Origin: Hydrogenothermaceae bacterium
Lineage (GTDB): Bacteria; Aquificota; Aquificia; Aquificales; Hydrogenothermaceae
Direction: 5' to 3'
DNA length: 64,000 bases
NCBI GenBank assembly: GCA_015519975.1
Contig: WIAL01000020.1
Coordinates: 28,798 to 92,797 of the forward strand
The notes beneath the pieces were generated by a model. That model made no database searches and was not told where the DNA came from. It saw nothing but the letters and a program-made list of their open reading frames with translations. Positions 1-10,908 of this stretch are shown in pieces. Within the stretch, counting starts at the first letter, position 1. Each line of letters starts with the position of its first letter. Position numbers and translations under genes: made by a program.

Positions 1-1182
1 CTGTTTTATACTGGACCTGTTTTATTTTTGATATTTAAGGGAAAAGATTTTTCTATTAAAAATATTTCACATAATGTAAATGAGATACTAGGGTATAAAG
101 AAAACGAATTAATTGGAAAATCCGTATTAGGCTTAATTCATAAAGAAGATAAAGAAAAATTCTTAGAAAATATTAAATTAGGAGAACAAAAAAATATAGA
201 AATAAGAATAAAAGATAAAAATGGAAACTTTAAATGGGTATTAATGCATATAGCTCCCACAAAAAATGAAATTTACAAAAGCATCTTGTACTATGGATAT
301 ATTTTAGATATAACTGAAACACATGAAGAACATGAACTTTTTGAAACAGTTTCAGAACTTAATCCAGATGGAATAATCCTATATGATTATGTGAATAATA
401 AAATTGTTTATTCAAATTTAGCCTTCTCAAAAATTACAGGCTACTCTAAAGATGAAATAAAGAATATAGATCCTCTAAGTTTGTTTGCTGAAGAATCCTT
501 GGGAAAGGTTAAAGAATGTATTGAAGAAATGAAAACTGGTTTTAAAGGTGTAAGAGAAGAAATCGTAGAAATAATTACAAAAAACGGACAAAGAAAATGG
601 GTAAAAAAAATAACAAAAAGAGTTAAGCTAAAAAATAAAGATTTACTTCTTACTATAATTAATGATATTACTCCTCAGATAATTTACGAAAAAAAACTTG
701 AGAAAATTGCTAATACTGACCAGCTAACTGGAATTTACAATAGAAGATACGTTTTAAGTTTTTTAGAAAAATTAATAGAATATTCAAAGAGATATAATGA
801 ACCATTTTCAATACTTATTTTTGATATAGATAATTTCAAAAAGATCAACGATACTTACGGACATTTAAAAGGTGACGAAGTTTTAAAAGAGAGTGCAAAG
901 ATAGTAAATAATGCTTTAAGGAAAGCAGATATATTTGGAAGATGGGGAGGAGAAGAATTTTTAATAATACTTCCAAAAACAGATAACCCATTAAAAATAG
1001 CAGAAAAAATCAGAAAAAAAATTGAAAATACGGACTTTGGAATTCCTCAAAAAATAACTATTTCCATTGGAGGAACTGTTTTTAAAGGTAAAGGAAGTTT
1101 AGAAGAGATTTTGCAGAAAGCTGATGAAGCCTTGTATGAAGCTAAAAGAAAAGGGAAAAATCAAACTGTGATTAAATATTAA
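1..1182 (+). CDS. PAS-PAS-GGDEF diguanylate cyclase (5' end outside window)
   Basis: Predicted diguanylate cyclase making cyclic di-GMP from two GTP. The reading frame is open to the first base of the window, and the residues before the first possible start (LFYTGPVLFL) read as the beginning of a PAS domain, so the gene starts upstream. Two PAS/PAC units (about residues 1-110 and 115-225 of the visible part) precede a GGDEF domain. The active-site motif is GGEEF in FGRWGGEEF, and an RKAD sequence five residues before it fits the product-inhibition I-site RxxD. The final TAA overlaps by a few bases the stop codon of the convergent scpA-like gene. The signal sensed is unknown. It is one of three GGDEF proteins in this window. 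Confidence 0.9.
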   Translation: MFYTGPVLFLIFKGKDFSIKNISHNVNEILGYKENELIGKSVLGLIHKEDKEKFLENIKLGEQKNIEIRIKDKNGNFKWVLMHIAPTKNEIYKSILYYGYILDITETHEEHELFETVSELNPDGIILYDYVNNKIVYSNLAFSKITGYSKDEIKNIDPLSLFAEESLGKVKECIEEMKTGFKGVREEIVEIITKNGQRKWVKKITKRVKLKNKDLLLTIINDITPQIIYEKKLEKIANTDQLTGIYNRRYVLSFLEKLIEYSKRYNEPFSILIFDIDNFKKINDTYGHLKGDEVLKESAKIVNNALRKADIFGRWGGEEFLIILPKTDNPLKIAEKIRKKIENTDFGIPQKITISIGGTVFKGKGSLEEILQKADEALYEAKRKGKNQTVIKY

Positions 1183-1799
1183 GCAATTTTCTCAAACACC
1201 TCTTCATTTTTTTCTATATAAATTTCTCCAAATTCTTCTTCCTGGTAAATATTTATTTTTTTGTCGTAGTTTAAAAATAAAAGTGCAACAAATGCCTGAG
1301 CTTTGTTTGGATGGTTTAAATCATTCAAAGTTATATATCCAGTTAGGTTTTCAAATTCTTTTTCTAAAATCTCTATTGTTTCTTCAAGTGTGGCATGAAA
1401 TAAAGGAACTTCTATTTTTTTTGGCTTCCTTGTGTAAGGCTTTCTTCTTATGTATTTTCTTTTAGGTTTAAATTCTATAACAGGTGCAGCGTATTTTTTT
1501 AGAACATGTGCTATTTCATCTATAGTATAAAATCTTTTAATACCAAAAACTCTATTTCTTTTTATTTTTTCTTTCTCTTCTTCTTTTTCAAGCTCAAGAG
1601 CCTCAGCCTTCATTTTTAAAAGAAGAGCTGCAGCAGATAGAACTTTCGCAGCCTGTCTGAGATCGGGTATATACAGATTTTTAACTTCTTTTAGATATTT
1701 ATCTGCAAGGTCAACTATATCAACTTTCCACGGCTGTATTTCTCCATTTATAACTAGTCTTAAAACTATATCAAATGGGTTTTTATCTTTATCAAACAT
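1179..1799 (-). CDS. scpA: ScpA-like segregation and condensation protein A (kleisin)
   Basis: Likely kleisin subunit of the SMC-ScpA-ScpB condensin that organises the chromosome. The N-terminus (NPFDIVLRLVINGEIQPWKV then DLADKYLKEV) matches the ScpA pattern PLDLLLxLI followed by the ITxQYLxYL helix. A Glu/Lys-rich central region (about 65-125) and a C-terminal winged-helix-like segment (VPLFHATLEETIEILEKEF, then AFVALLFL) complete the family layout. At 206 residues it is slightly shorter than typical ScpA (about 230-260). It is the last gene of the leftward run era-mgtE-lpxK-scpA, five bases after the lpxK stop. No scpB or smc is present in the window. Confidence 0.85.
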   Translation of the reverse strand: MFDKDKNPFDIVLRLVINGEIQPWKVDIVDLADKYLKEVKNLYIPDLRQAAKVLSAAALLLKMKAEALELEKEEEKEKIKRNRVFGIKRFYTIDEIAHVLKKYAAPVIEFKPKRKYIRRKPYTRKPKKIEVPLFHATLEETIEILEKEFENLTGYITLNDLNHPNKAQAFVALLFLNYDKKINIYQEEEFGEIYIEKNEEVFEKIA

Positions 1800-1804
1800 A
1801 ACTT

Positions 1805-2785
1805 TTACTCCAAATCCTTGTTTGAATTATTTTTCGTAAAAAAATCTTTTGACTTTAAATAACTTGTAAAATTTCCTTCTGGAACAATTTCATATTTTAA
1901 AGCAAGAGTATTTGGATTGTTAAGTTTAATCAAATCTTTTTCTGTGGTGATATAAAAATCTGCTTTTTCTCTAATTTCAAAATTTTTGTAATTAAAATGA
2001 TCCGGCAAAGAAATAAATCTTTTTATATGAAAATTATATTTTTTAGATAGATTTTTTATAGTTTTAAAAAAATATTCATTATTTCCAAGACCTGAAAATA
2101 CTACTATTTCTTTATTTTTTAGAACTTCCAAAGGATAATTTTTTTTAAAATCCGTTAATTCATTTATTATTTCATTTGTTAAAAAGTGCGGTTTATTAAA
2201 ATTTTTAAGCTGTGATAACTTGCTTTCATTTCCTTTCCATTTTGTTATTAAAAATAAATCTGCATATTTATAAAAACTTTTTGGCTCTCTTAATTTTCCT
2301 AAAGGAAGAGGTCTATCTTCCCAAAACGGCTTTTCCATATCAACAATAAGTATATTTAAATCTCTGTAAAGCTGAAAATGTTGAAATCCATCATCTAGAA
2401 TAAAAACATCAGGTTTTAATTTTTGCAGAGCAAGTTTTCCCGCATCGTATCTTGAGCTAGAAACTACAACTGGAATTCCTTTTTTAGCTATTAAATAGGG
2501 CTCATCACCAGCTTCTTCTAAGTTTACAAATATATTTTTTCCGTCTGAAACAACTAAAGTATCTTTTGATTTTCTTTTATATCCCCTTGATAAAACTACA
2601 GGATTTAAACCTATACTTTGAATGTACTTAGCAAGCCAGATAGTGATGGGGGTTTTACCAGTTCCTCCAACTGATAGATTACCAACAGATACTACAGGGG
2701 CTGGGAGTTTTTTTACTTTTAATATTTCTTTTTCATATAATTTTCGTCTTAAATAAGCACCTATTGTATATATGTAATCAATCAT
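1805..2785 (-). CDS. lpxK: Tetraacyldisaccharide 4'-kinase
   Basis: Phosphorylates the 4' position of the lipid A disaccharide precursor at the inner membrane, so the organism makes lipid A. The short N-terminal membrane-associated segment is followed by the P-loop VGGTGKTP (about residues 39-46), the LpxK signature. The sequence VLSRGYKRK and the DDGFQH motif (in VFILDDGFQHFQLYRD) are also characteristic. The length of 326 residues is normal. Its ATG overlaps the mgtE stop in an ATGA arrangement, suggesting translational coupling. Confidence 0.95.
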   Translation of the reverse strand: MIDYIYTIGAYLRRKLYEKEILKVKKLPAPVVSVGNLSVGGTGKTPITIWLAKYIQSIGLNPVVLSRGYKRKSKDTLVVSDGKNIFVNLEEAGDEPYLIAKKGIPVVVSSSRYDAGKLALQKLKPDVFILDDGFQHFQLYRDLNILIVDMEKPFWEDRPLPLGKLREPKSFYKYADLFLITKWKGNESKLSQLKNFNKPHFLTNEIINELTDFKKNYPLEVLKNKEIVVFSGLGNNEYFFKTIKNLSKKYNFHIKRFISLPDHFNYKNFEIREKADFYITTEKDLIKLNNPNTLALKYEIVPEGNFTSYLKSKDFFTKNNSNKDLE

Positions 2786-4149
2786 ATTAATTTACTAACA
2801 AAATATGAAGCTATGCTCAAATAAATCAATACTCCTAAAATATCATTCAATGTTAAAACTATTGGTCCTGTAGCAAAAGATGGGTCTTTTTTTAAAGATT
2901 TTAAAATAAAAGGCATTAGTCCGCCTAAAATTGATGAAAACAGTATATTTATTAATATTGCCAAAGCAACAACAATCCCAAGAAGATGATTGGAAAGCCA
3001 TATAAAAGATATTATTCCAACTACAATACTTATTAAAACTCCAAGAACAAAAGCTATCTTAAGCTCTCTTAATATATACATGAAAACATCTTTTTTATTC
3101 TCTGTAATTTTACCTGTCATAAGTCCTCTGGCTGTTATTATAGCAGACTGAGAACTTATATTTCCTCCAACTGCAGCAACAAGAGGAAGAAAAAATACTA
3201 TAGGTAAAGCTTTATATATTGTTATTTTGAACATACTTATAATAAATGCTGTTATAAGTTCTCCTATAACAGTAACTAAAAGCCATGGAAGTCTAAGTTT
3301 TGCAATTTTAAAAACTTGATTTGCGTAAAAAAGTTCTTCTTCCTGAGCCCCTGCCATTTTAAAAAATTCTTCTGTTGTTTTCTCAGATATAGCATCAATA
3401 ACATCATCTATGTATATAACTCCAACAAGCCTATCATTTTCATCAACAACAGGCAGTGCATAAAGATCATATCTTCTAAATAGATCAATAACCTCATCTT
3501 TTGTGGCGTCTTCTCTTACTGAAATAACGTCTCTAACCATAATATCTTTAATCTGAGTATTTGGAGGAGAAACAAGAAGTTCCTTTAACGAAACAACTCC
3601 TACAAGTCTTTCCTTATCATCAATAACATATATATACACAACTTCTGTTTCATCACTTGCCGTTTTAACAAGATTTAAAGCATCTTCAACAGTTTGATTT
3701 TCATTTACCTCAATGTAATCTTCTGAAACTAAATGAGTTGCAGATGCTTCACCAAAAGATATGTATTTTTCAAGCTCTTTTCTGTCTTCTTCTTCAAGCC
3801 TTTCTAGAAGCTCCCTTTGAAGCTCTTTTGGAAGTTTATCAATAATTTTAGCTATTTCTCCTGTAGAAAAAGTAAGCAGTACTTTAATAGCTTCCTTTAA
3901 TGGAATATTCCTTAGTATCTCAACCTGAATATCTTCATCAAGTTCATATAAAACATCAGAAGCTTTTTCTATATCTATATCAAGCAGGATTTGAAAGGTT
4001 TTAACCCTTTCTTGAGGTGTTAGATATCTAAATATATAGGCTATATCCCCTCTATGTGCTTTTTCTAAAAGACGTTCTAAAGCCCTTTTATTACCTTTGC
4101 TTATTAATTTCTTTATTGTCTCTTTTAGTACTTCCAAACTTGGCGTCAT
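2782..4149 (-). CDS. mgtE: MgtE-family magnesium channel/transporter
   Basis: Mg2+-gated inner-membrane magnesium channel. An N-terminal superhelical domain (about residues 1-130, with repeated Leu/Glu helices) is followed by two CBS domains (about 135-255, containing VSEDYIEV and IMVRDVISV), a connecting helix and a C-terminal membrane domain with five hydrophobic segments (about 285-455). The length of 455 residues is typical. The start is supported by AGGAGA six bases before the ATG. It follows era by nine bases and overlaps lpxK by four. Mg2+ binding to the N and CBS domains closes the channel in characterised homologues. Confidence 0.95.
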   Translation of the reverse strand: MTPSLEVLKETIKKLISKGNKRALERLLEKAHRGDIAYIFRYLTPQERVKTFQILLDIDIEKASDVLYELDEDIQVEILRNIPLKEAIKVLLTFSTGEIAKIIDKLPKELQRELLERLEEEDRKELEKYISFGEASATHLVSEDYIEVNENQTVEDALNLVKTASDETEVVYIYVIDDKERLVGVVSLKELLVSPPNTQIKDIMVRDVISVREDATKDEVIDLFRRYDLYALPVVDENDRLVGVIYIDDVIDAISEKTTEEFFKMAGAQEEELFYANQVFKIAKLRLPWLLVTVIGELITAFIISMFKITIYKALPIVFFLPLVAAVGGNISSQSAIITARGLMTGKITENKKDVFMYILRELKIAFVLGVLISIVVGIISFIWLSNHLLGIVVALAILINILFSSILGGLMPFILKSLKKDPSFATGPIVLTLNDILGVLIYLSIASYFVSKLI

Positions 4150-4158
4150 ATATTTCTC

Positions 4159-5061
4159 CTAAGACAGATAGTAACCAAGATCTTTTAAAAGGGTTATATT
4201 TTCCTTCCATCTTTCTTTTACTTTTACCCAAAGATTAAGATAAACCTTTTTCCCAAGTAAAAACTCAAGTTCTTCTCTTGCAAGCTGACCTATTTTTTTA
4301 ATTGTTTGCCCCTTTTTTCCTATCACTATTTTTTTATGATTTTCCCTTTCTACATATATAACAGCATCGATAAAAATTATTTTCCCATTTTTCCCTTCTT
4401 GAATATTTTCAACCTCTACAGCAACAGAATAAGGAAGTTCATCTTTTAATATATTGAAAGCTTTTTCCCTGATTATTTCTGCTATTTGGAATTTTAAAGG
4501 AAGGTCTGTTATTTGGTCTTCAGGAAATAAAGGCGGCGACTGTGGGAGATATTTTTTTATAACCCCAATTAATCTATCTAAATTTATACCTTTTAATGCA
4601 GATACTGGTACTATTTCTTTAAACGGATAAATTTTTGTTGACTGTTCAATTAAAGGTAGGAGCTGTTCTTTTGGAACTTTATCTACTTTGTTTATTATTA
4701 AAATAGCAGGCTTATTTAATTTTTTTAAATAGTTCTCAACAATCTGAATATCATCTTTAGTCCAGCCTTTTGTTGCATCAATTATCATTGCGATAAGATC
4801 GGCCTCTTCCATTGAAGAAAGGGCCGACTCAACGACAGCTTTAGTTAAAATATCTTTTCCTTTTTGAACTCCCGGAGTATCTAAAAATATTATTTGGGCA
4901 TCTTTATCATGTTTTACTCCAAGTATTCTCATTCTTGTGGTTTGTGGTTTTGGACTAACTATAGATAGTTTTACACCTAAAATATTATTTAATAAAGTTG
5001 ATTTTCCAACATTAGGTCTTCCAACTAAAGCCACAAAACCTGCTCTGAAATTGTTTTCCAT
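4159..5061 (-). CDS. era: GTPase Era
   Basis: Ribosome-assembly GTPase that binds the 3' end of 16S rRNA. The GTP-binding motifs are in order: GRPNVGKST (14-22), DTPG (61-64) and NKVD (124-127), with the switch sequence PQTTR near 39-43. A C-terminal KH domain carries GKKG (248-251). The length of 300 residues is standard. An AAGGA ribosome-binding site precedes the ATG. It is the first gene of the leftward operon and is divergent from the ATP synthase operon; the 84 bases between them must hold both promoters. Confidence 0.97.
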   Translation of the reverse strand: MENNFRAGFVALVGRPNVGKSTLLNNILGVKLSIVSPKPQTTRMRILGVKHDKDAQIIFLDTPGVQKGKDILTKAVVESALSSMEEADLIAMIIDATKGWTKDDIQIVENYLKKLNKPAILIINKVDKVPKEQLLPLIEQSTKIYPFKEIVPVSALKGINLDRLIGVIKKYLPQSPPLFPEDQITDLPLKFQIAEIIREKAFNILKDELPYSVAVEVENIQEGKNGKIIFIDAVIYVERENHKKIVIGKKGQTIKKIGQLAREELEFLLGKKVYLNLWVKVKERWKENITLLKDLGYYLS

Positions 5062-5084
5062 GTTTTTCCTTTAAGCTTAAATTT

Positions 5085-5114
5085 TTGAAAATTTGTATTT
5101 TTATATGTTAAGAT
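5085..5114 (+). promoter_or_regulatory. Candidate sigma-70-type promoter for the atp operon
   Basis: TTGAAA (5085-5090), 18-base gap, TAAGAT (5109-5114) lie upstream of the first ATP synthase gene, in the space divergent from era. The spacing is acceptable, but the -10 matches only four of six consensus bases and the region is very AT-rich. Confidence 0.35.
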
Positions 5115-5145
5115 AATTAAGATAAAAATACAATGGAGGTTTACT

Positions 5146-5595
5146 GTGGAACATATTCACGTAGGTGTTATACCTGACATAACATTATTCATACAATTAA
5201 TATTATTCTTTATTTTCATGTTTGCAATGAAAAAAATATTTTTTGACCCTTATTTAGCAGTTTATGAGGAAAGGGAAAACTTAGTAAACAATCTTTTAAA
5301 AGAAGCTGAAGAAAACAATAAGCAAGTTCAGCAACTTTTAGAAGAAGTTGAAAAAAAACTTAACGAAGCTAAAAACGAAGCTAAGAAGATAATGGATGAG
5401 GCGAAAGCAGAAACCGATCAGTTGGTTTCCAGTATATTAAAATCTGCATCTGAAGAAGCGGAAAAATTAATACAACAAGAAAAAGAAAAAATCGAAAAAA
5501 CTGTTGAAGAAGAGAAAAAGAAAATAGACAGCCTTGTTAGAGAACTTACTGAAATTGTTGTTGAAAAAATAATTCCTCAGGAGAAGGCAGCATGA
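5146..5595 (+). CDS. atpF2: ATP synthase F0 subunit b' (first of two b-type subunits)
   Basis: One of two unlike b-type stalk subunits of the F-type ATP synthase. An N-terminal membrane helix (about residues 10-31) is followed by a long Glu/Lys/Ala-rich amphipathic coiled coil to the C-terminus, which links F0 to F1. The start is GTG at 5146, chosen because GGAGGT lies five bases upstream and the protein begins just before the helix. It has no signal peptide, unlike the next gene. The stop overlaps the next start by four bases. Heterodimeric b/b' stalks are known in cyanobacteria and Aquifex; which paralogue plays which role here is inferred. Confidence 0.9.
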   Translation: MEHIHVGVIPDITLFIQLILFFIFMFAMKKIFFDPYLAVYEERENLVNNLLKEAEENNKQVQQLLEEVEKKLNEAKNEAKKIMDEAKAETDQLVSSILKSASEEAEKLIQQEKEKIEKTVEEEKKKIDSLVRELTEIVVEKIIPQEKAA

Positions 5596-6122
5596 GAAAA
5601 GCTTTACTATTAACGGTTCTTTTTAGCACAGCTGCTTTTGCTTCAGAAGGAGCAGGTGGCGAACTTTTTTGGAAAACAGTTAACAGTTTAATCCTTTTAG
5701 CTATTATAGTAATAATTGCTAAAAAATATGTTGTTAAATATTTCTCAAACAGACAAAACACAATTCAATCAATGATAGAAGAAGCCAAAAAAGCTAAAGA
5801 AGAAAGCGAAAAAGCTCTTGCAGATGCTAGAAAGCAGCTTGAAGATGCAGAAACTAAGTTCAAAGAAACTATAAAAATAGCAGAAGAAACTGCAAAAAAA
5901 GAAAGAGAAGCAGCATTAAACGAAGCTAAGGAAATAGCAGAAAGAATCAAAGCTCAGGCTAAAGAAGCTGTTGAAATAGAAGTTAAGAAAGGTGAAGCAA
6001 AACTTAAAGAATATGCAGTTAGAAAAGCATTAGAGGCATCTGAACAGATCATCAAAGAAAAAATCAATCCTCAAACAAATAAAGCCGTTATTAAAAACGT
6101 TATAAAACAGTTGGAGGCTTAA
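5592..6122 (+). CDS. atpF: ATP synthase F0 subunit b with an N-terminal signal-like segment
   Basis: Second b-type stalk subunit. The N-terminus (MRKALLLTVLFSTAAFASEG) looks like a cleavable signal peptide, with a possible cleavage after AFA. A membrane helix (about residues 28-50) and a long charged coiled coil follow. Typical bacterial b subunits lack such a leader. The gene overlaps atpF2 by four bases and is followed immediately by atpH, so it is clearly part of the operon. Confidence 0.92.
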   Translation: MRKALLLTVLFSTAAFASEGAGGELFWKTVNSLILLAIIVIIAKKYVVKYFSNRQNTIQSMIEEAKKAKEESEKALADARKQLEDAETKFKETIKIAEETAKKEREAALNEAKEIAERIKAQAKEAVEIEVKKGEAKLKEYAVRKALEASEQIIKEKINPQTNKAVIKNVIKQLEA

Positions 6123-6668
6123 ATGAAAGTAGATAAGAAATTTTTAAAAAGGATTGTTAAGGTTTTATTAAATAAACTTCCAGAAGATGAGGCAGTTTTA
6201 ACAGAAATTTCAAATCAGCTTGAAACAATCCAAACTTTATACAGAAAAAATAGAGATCTTAGAAATTTACTTCTTGATCCTAAAATAGAAGTAAATAAAA
6301 AGTTACAATTTGTAGAAAAGCTGGGAGAATCTTTAAAATTAAACGAACATGTACTTGAAGCTTTAAAGTACATAGTTAAAGAAAATAAAGCAAATGTTTT
6401 AAAAGTTATAGCTAACGAATTTAAATTTGAAGTTGAAAAGTTCTTTGCTACAGTAACAGGTGAAATAATATCTGCTTTTGAACTTGAAGAACAGGATATA
6501 AACGAAATTAAAAAAGTCGTAGAAAACAAAATTGGTAAAAAGGTAGAATTTGAAGTTAAACAAGACCCTTCTATTATTGGCGGTGTAATCGTAAAAGCAG
6601 GTAGTTATATGATAGACGCTTCAGTAAAAGCATTTTTAAGAAATTTAGCTTATAAAATAACAAGATAA
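6123..6668 (+). CDS. atpH: ATP synthase F1 subunit delta
   Basis: Subunit delta joins the peripheral stalk to the top of F1. The protein is 181 residues, mostly helical in its first 110 residues, with the family motif LLDPKIEVNKKLQFVEKL near 55-73 and the C-terminal IIGGVIVKAGSYMIDASVK, which matches the conserved delta sequence GGxxxxxGxxxxDxSxxxxL. The ATG follows the atpF stop with no gap. Position and neighbours support the call. Confidence 0.95.
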   Translation: MKVDKKFLKRIVKVLLNKLPEDEAVLTEISNQLETIQTLYRKNRDLRNLLLDPKIEVNKKLQFVEKLGESLKLNEHVLEALKYIVKENKANVLKVIANEFKFEVEKFFATVTGEIISAFELEEQDINEIKKVVENKIGKKVEFEVKQDPSIIGGVIVKAGSYMIDASVKAFLRNLAYKITR

Positions 6669-6690
6669 AGATTAGACAGGAGGTTTATAA

Positions 6691-8202
6691 ATGACAATAA
6701 GAAGTGAAGAAATAGTTGAAACGTTAAAGAAACAGCTCGAAGAGTTTGAAGTAAAGGCAAATTTAGAAGAAGTTGGAACTGTTGTACAGGTTGGTGATGG
6801 TGTTGCAAGAGTTTTTGGTCTTGAAAAAGCAGTTATGGGTGAAATGCTTGAATTTGAAAGCGGAGTTACTGGTGTTGTATTTAACCTCGAAGAAGATAAC
6901 GTTGGTGTAGTTTTACTTGGTGAAGAGTCTTTAATAAAAGAAGGTTCTGTAGTTAAAAGAACTGGAAAAATATTAGAAATACCTGTAGGAAAAGGATTAG
7001 TGGGAAGAGTTGTTGATGGTCTTGGAAATCCAATAGATGGAAAAGGACCAATAGAAGATATTGCATATTACTCTCCTGTTGAAAAAATTGCTCCAGGAGT
7101 TGTTGCAAGAAAGTCTGTTCATGAGCCTCTCCAAACAGGTATCAAAGCTATTGATGCTATGATTCCTATAGGAAGAGGACAAAGGGAGTTAATAATTGGT
7201 GATAGATCAACAGGTAAAACAACAGTTGCGATAGATACAATTCTTAACCAAAAAGGAGAAAACGTTTACTGTGTATATGTAGCAATAGGACAAAAAAGAG
7301 GTGTTGTTAGACAGATAGTTGAAACACTTCAAAAACACGGAGCAATGGAATATACAACTGTTGTAGCTGCTACAGCCTCAGATCCTGCTACTATGCAGTA
7401 CATCGCTCCATTCGTTGGATGTACAATTGCTGAATACTTCAGAGATAATGGAATGCACGCATTAGTTATATATGACGATTTAACAAAACATGCTTACGCA
7501 TATAGACAGCTTTCACTTCTCTTAAAGAGACCTCCAGGAAGGGAAGCTTATCCTGGTGACGTGTTCTACTTACATTCAAGACTTCTCGAAAGAGCAGCTA
7601 AATTAAACGATGATTTAGGAGCAGGTTCTTTAACTGCACTTCCTATAATTGAAACCCAAGCTGGAGACGTTGCAGCTTATATTCCAACAAACGTTATTTC
7701 TATTACAGATGGTCAGATATTCCTTGAAACAGACCTTTTCAACAAAGGTATAAGACCTGCTATTAACGTAGGACTTTCAGTTTCAAGGGTTGGTGGTGCT
7801 GCTCAAATAAAAGCTATGAAGCAGGTTGCTGGTACACTCAGACTTGAACTTGCACAGTTTAGAGAGTTAGAAGCATTCGTTCAGTTTGCATCTGAACTTG
7901 ATAAAGCTACACAGCAGCAAATAGCAAGAGGACAAAGAATGGTTGAGCTTTTAAAACAGCCTCCAAACAAACCTGTTCCAGTAGAAAAACAGGTTGCAAT
8001 TATATATGCAGGTGTTAACGGGTACTTAGATGATGTTCCAGTAGAATCTATACAAAAATTTGAACAAGAGTTCTATGTATTCTTAGATAATGAGCATCCT
8101 GAAATCTTAGAACTTATAAGAACTGAAAAACAACTTAATGATGAAATAAAAGCTAAACTTGATGAAGCAATAAAAGAATTCAAACAAAAAGTTGCACTTT
8201 AA
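6691..8202 (+). CDS. atpA: ATP synthase F1 subunit alpha
   Basis: Non-catalytic nucleotide-binding subunit of F1. The P-loop is GDRSTGKT (170-177), with Ser where many homologues have Gln. The conserved segments VYVAIGQKR and [19 protein letters not shown] are present, as is the arginine-finger region [10 protein letters not shown]. The length of 503 residues is normal. A strong AGGAGGT site lies upstream of the ATG at 6691. It sits between delta and gamma in the standard order. Confidence 0.98.
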   Translation: MTIRSEEIVETLKKQLEEFEVKANLEEVGTVVQVGDGVARVFGLEKAVMGEMLEFESGVTGVVFNLEEDNVGVVLLGEESLIKEGSVVKRTGKILEIPVGKGLVGRVVDGLGNPIDGKGPIEDIAYYSPVEKIAPGVVARKSVHEPLQTGIKAIDAMIPIGRGQRELIIGDRSTGKTTVAIDTILNQKGENVYCVYVAIGQKRGVVRQIVETLQKHGAMEYTTVVAATASDPATMQYIAPFVGCTIAEYFRDNGMHALVIYDDLTKHAYAYRQLSLLLKRPPGREAYPGDVFYLHSRLLERAAKLNDDLGAGSLTALPIIETQAGDVAAYIPTNVISITDGQIFLETDLFNKGIRPAINVGLSVSRVGGAAQIKAMKQVAGTLRLELAQFRELEAFVQFASELDKATQQQIARGQRMVELLKQPPNKPVPVEKQVAIIYAGVNGYLDDVPVESIQKFEQEFYVFLDNEHPEILELIRTEKQLNDEIKAKLDEAIKEFKQKVAL

Positions 8203-8215
8203 GAGAGGTTAAAAA

Positions 8216-9091
8216 ATGGCAAAACTCTCAACAAGGGATATTAAAAGAAAAATACAGGGTATTAAAAATACCCAGAGAATAACAAAGGCTATGAAAGCTG
8301 TTTCTGCAGCTAAACTTAGAAAAGCCCAGATACAGCTTCAGGCTACAAGACCTTATTCTGAAAAACTTTATGAGCTTATAAATGACCTTGCAATGCACGT
8401 TGATAGGGAAGCTCACCCTCTTTTACAAATTAGAGAAGAAAAAAATATTGATTATGTTGTAGTAACAGCAGATAGAGGTCTTGCAGGGGCTTTTAACTCA
8501 AATGTAATAAAAAGAACTTTAAAGGATATACAGCAGTTTAAAGAAGAAGGAAAAAATGTAAATCTTATTTTATTTGGTAGAAAAGCAGTTCAGTTTTTCA
8601 AAAATAAAGGGTTTAATGTAGTTTCAGAGTATGAAGATATTTATAGAGACAATGTAAATCTAACATTTACTTCTCAAGTTGGAGCTATAATCGCTGAAAG
8701 ATATATAGAAAAGAAAACAGATGCAGTTTATATTGTAAATAATGAGCTTATAACTACTGCCAACTATGAAACAAAAGTTAGAAAACTATTCCCTATAGAA
8801 CCTGAAATTGATTTAGAAAAAATTGATAAAATGGTTCAGTATAACATTGAACCTACTAAAGAACAGGTTCTTGAAAACCTTTTAAAGCAGTACATAAACT
8901 TCCAGCTTTATAGAGCAATGGTTGAATCTTCAACTGCAGAACATGCTGCTAGAATGCTTGCTATGGATAATGCAACTAGAAATGCAGGTGAAGCTATAAA
9001 AAGATGGACTGTTATATTTAACAAAGCAAGACAGGAATCTATTACAACAGAACTTATTGATATTATTAATGCAGCTCAGGCTATACAATAA
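8216..9091 (+). CDS. atpG: ATP synthase F1 subunit gamma
   Basis: Central rotor shaft of F1. The N-terminal helix pattern IKRKIQGIKNTQRITKAMKA and the C-terminal ESSTAEHAARMLAMDNATRN are the two conserved gamma signatures that form the coiled coil inside the alpha-beta ring. The length of 291 residues is normal. It lies 13 bases after atpA and 26 before atpD, with a ribosome-binding site GAGAGG upstream. Confidence 0.97.
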   Translation: MAKLSTRDIKRKIQGIKNTQRITKAMKAVSAAKLRKAQIQLQATRPYSEKLYELINDLAMHVDREAHPLLQIREEKNIDYVVVTADRGLAGAFNSNVIKRTLKDIQQFKEEGKNVNLILFGRKAVQFFKNKGFNVVSEYEDIYRDNVNLTFTSQVGAIIAERYIEKKTDAVYIVNNELITTANYETKVRKLFPIEPEIDLEKIDKMVQYNIEPTKEQVLENLLKQYINFQLYRAMVESSTAEHAARMLAMDNATRNAGEAIKRWTVIFNKARQESITTELIDIINAAQAIQ

Positions 9092-9114
9092 AGTAAAAAT
9101 TTAGGAGGAAATAA

Positions 9115-10551
<1,437 letters not shown>

Positions 10552-10558
10552 TATACTT

Positions 10559-10849
10559 ATGGGGCTTTTGCCCCTTTTATTTTTCTCCTGTTCCCAAAAT
10601 CCAAAAGAGAAGCTCTGTAAAGAAATTTACGGAGTTATGAAAGATTGTTACTATGCAAACACTTTTCAAAAAAATCCACCCTGTGATACTCTATCATATT
10701 TAGCATATAAAACAGCGTTGAAAGAAGGAAAAGATAAAGAAACAGCTTATATTTTTAAAGATGCTTGCTATTTTGGATGCCATAGATATCAGATAAATTT
10801 TAAACTTCCAGACTATAAAGAATTTAAAAACAGATTTTGCAAATTTTAA
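10559..10849 (+). CDS. Small Cys-rich putative lipoprotein
   Basis: Unrecognised 96-residue protein. The ATG at 10559 starts a very short hydrophobic leader (MGLLPLLFFSC) ending in a plausible lipobox with Cys11. The mature part has five more cysteines (in EKLCKEIYG, KDCYYAN, PPCDTL, KDACYFGCHRY) and one near the C-terminus, suggesting disulfides or metal binding in the periplasm. A longer frame extends back into atpD, but a start there would overlap atpD by over 100 bases with no lipid leader at the terminus. Oddly, the leader codons are also the atpD terminator stem-loop. A weak AAGG lies about 11 bases upstream. Moderate confidence that it is expressed. Confidence 0.6.
   Translation: MGLLPLLFFSCSQNPKEKLCKEIYGVMKDCYYANTFQKNPPCDTLSYLAYKTALKEGKDKETAYIFKDACYFGCHRYQINFKLPDYKEFKNRFCKF
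10561..10582 (+). terminator. Rho-independent terminator after atpD
   Basis: GGGGC (10561-10565), TTTT loop, GCCCC (10570-10574), then TTTTATTTTT. This is a compact hairpin followed by a U-rich tract, ten bases after the atpD stop. The same bases encode the leader of the small lipoprotein starting at 10559. Confidence 0.8.
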
Positions 10850-10908
10850 TCATAAAAAATTCTATCTTTTTGTTATAATTTCAAATATAAAAATTACAGA
10901 GGTTAAAG

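Noticed and set aside
10552..10908. An atpC (epsilon) gene after atpD
   Set aside because: The products encoded here are a Cys-rich lipoprotein and a helical protein without epsilon features.
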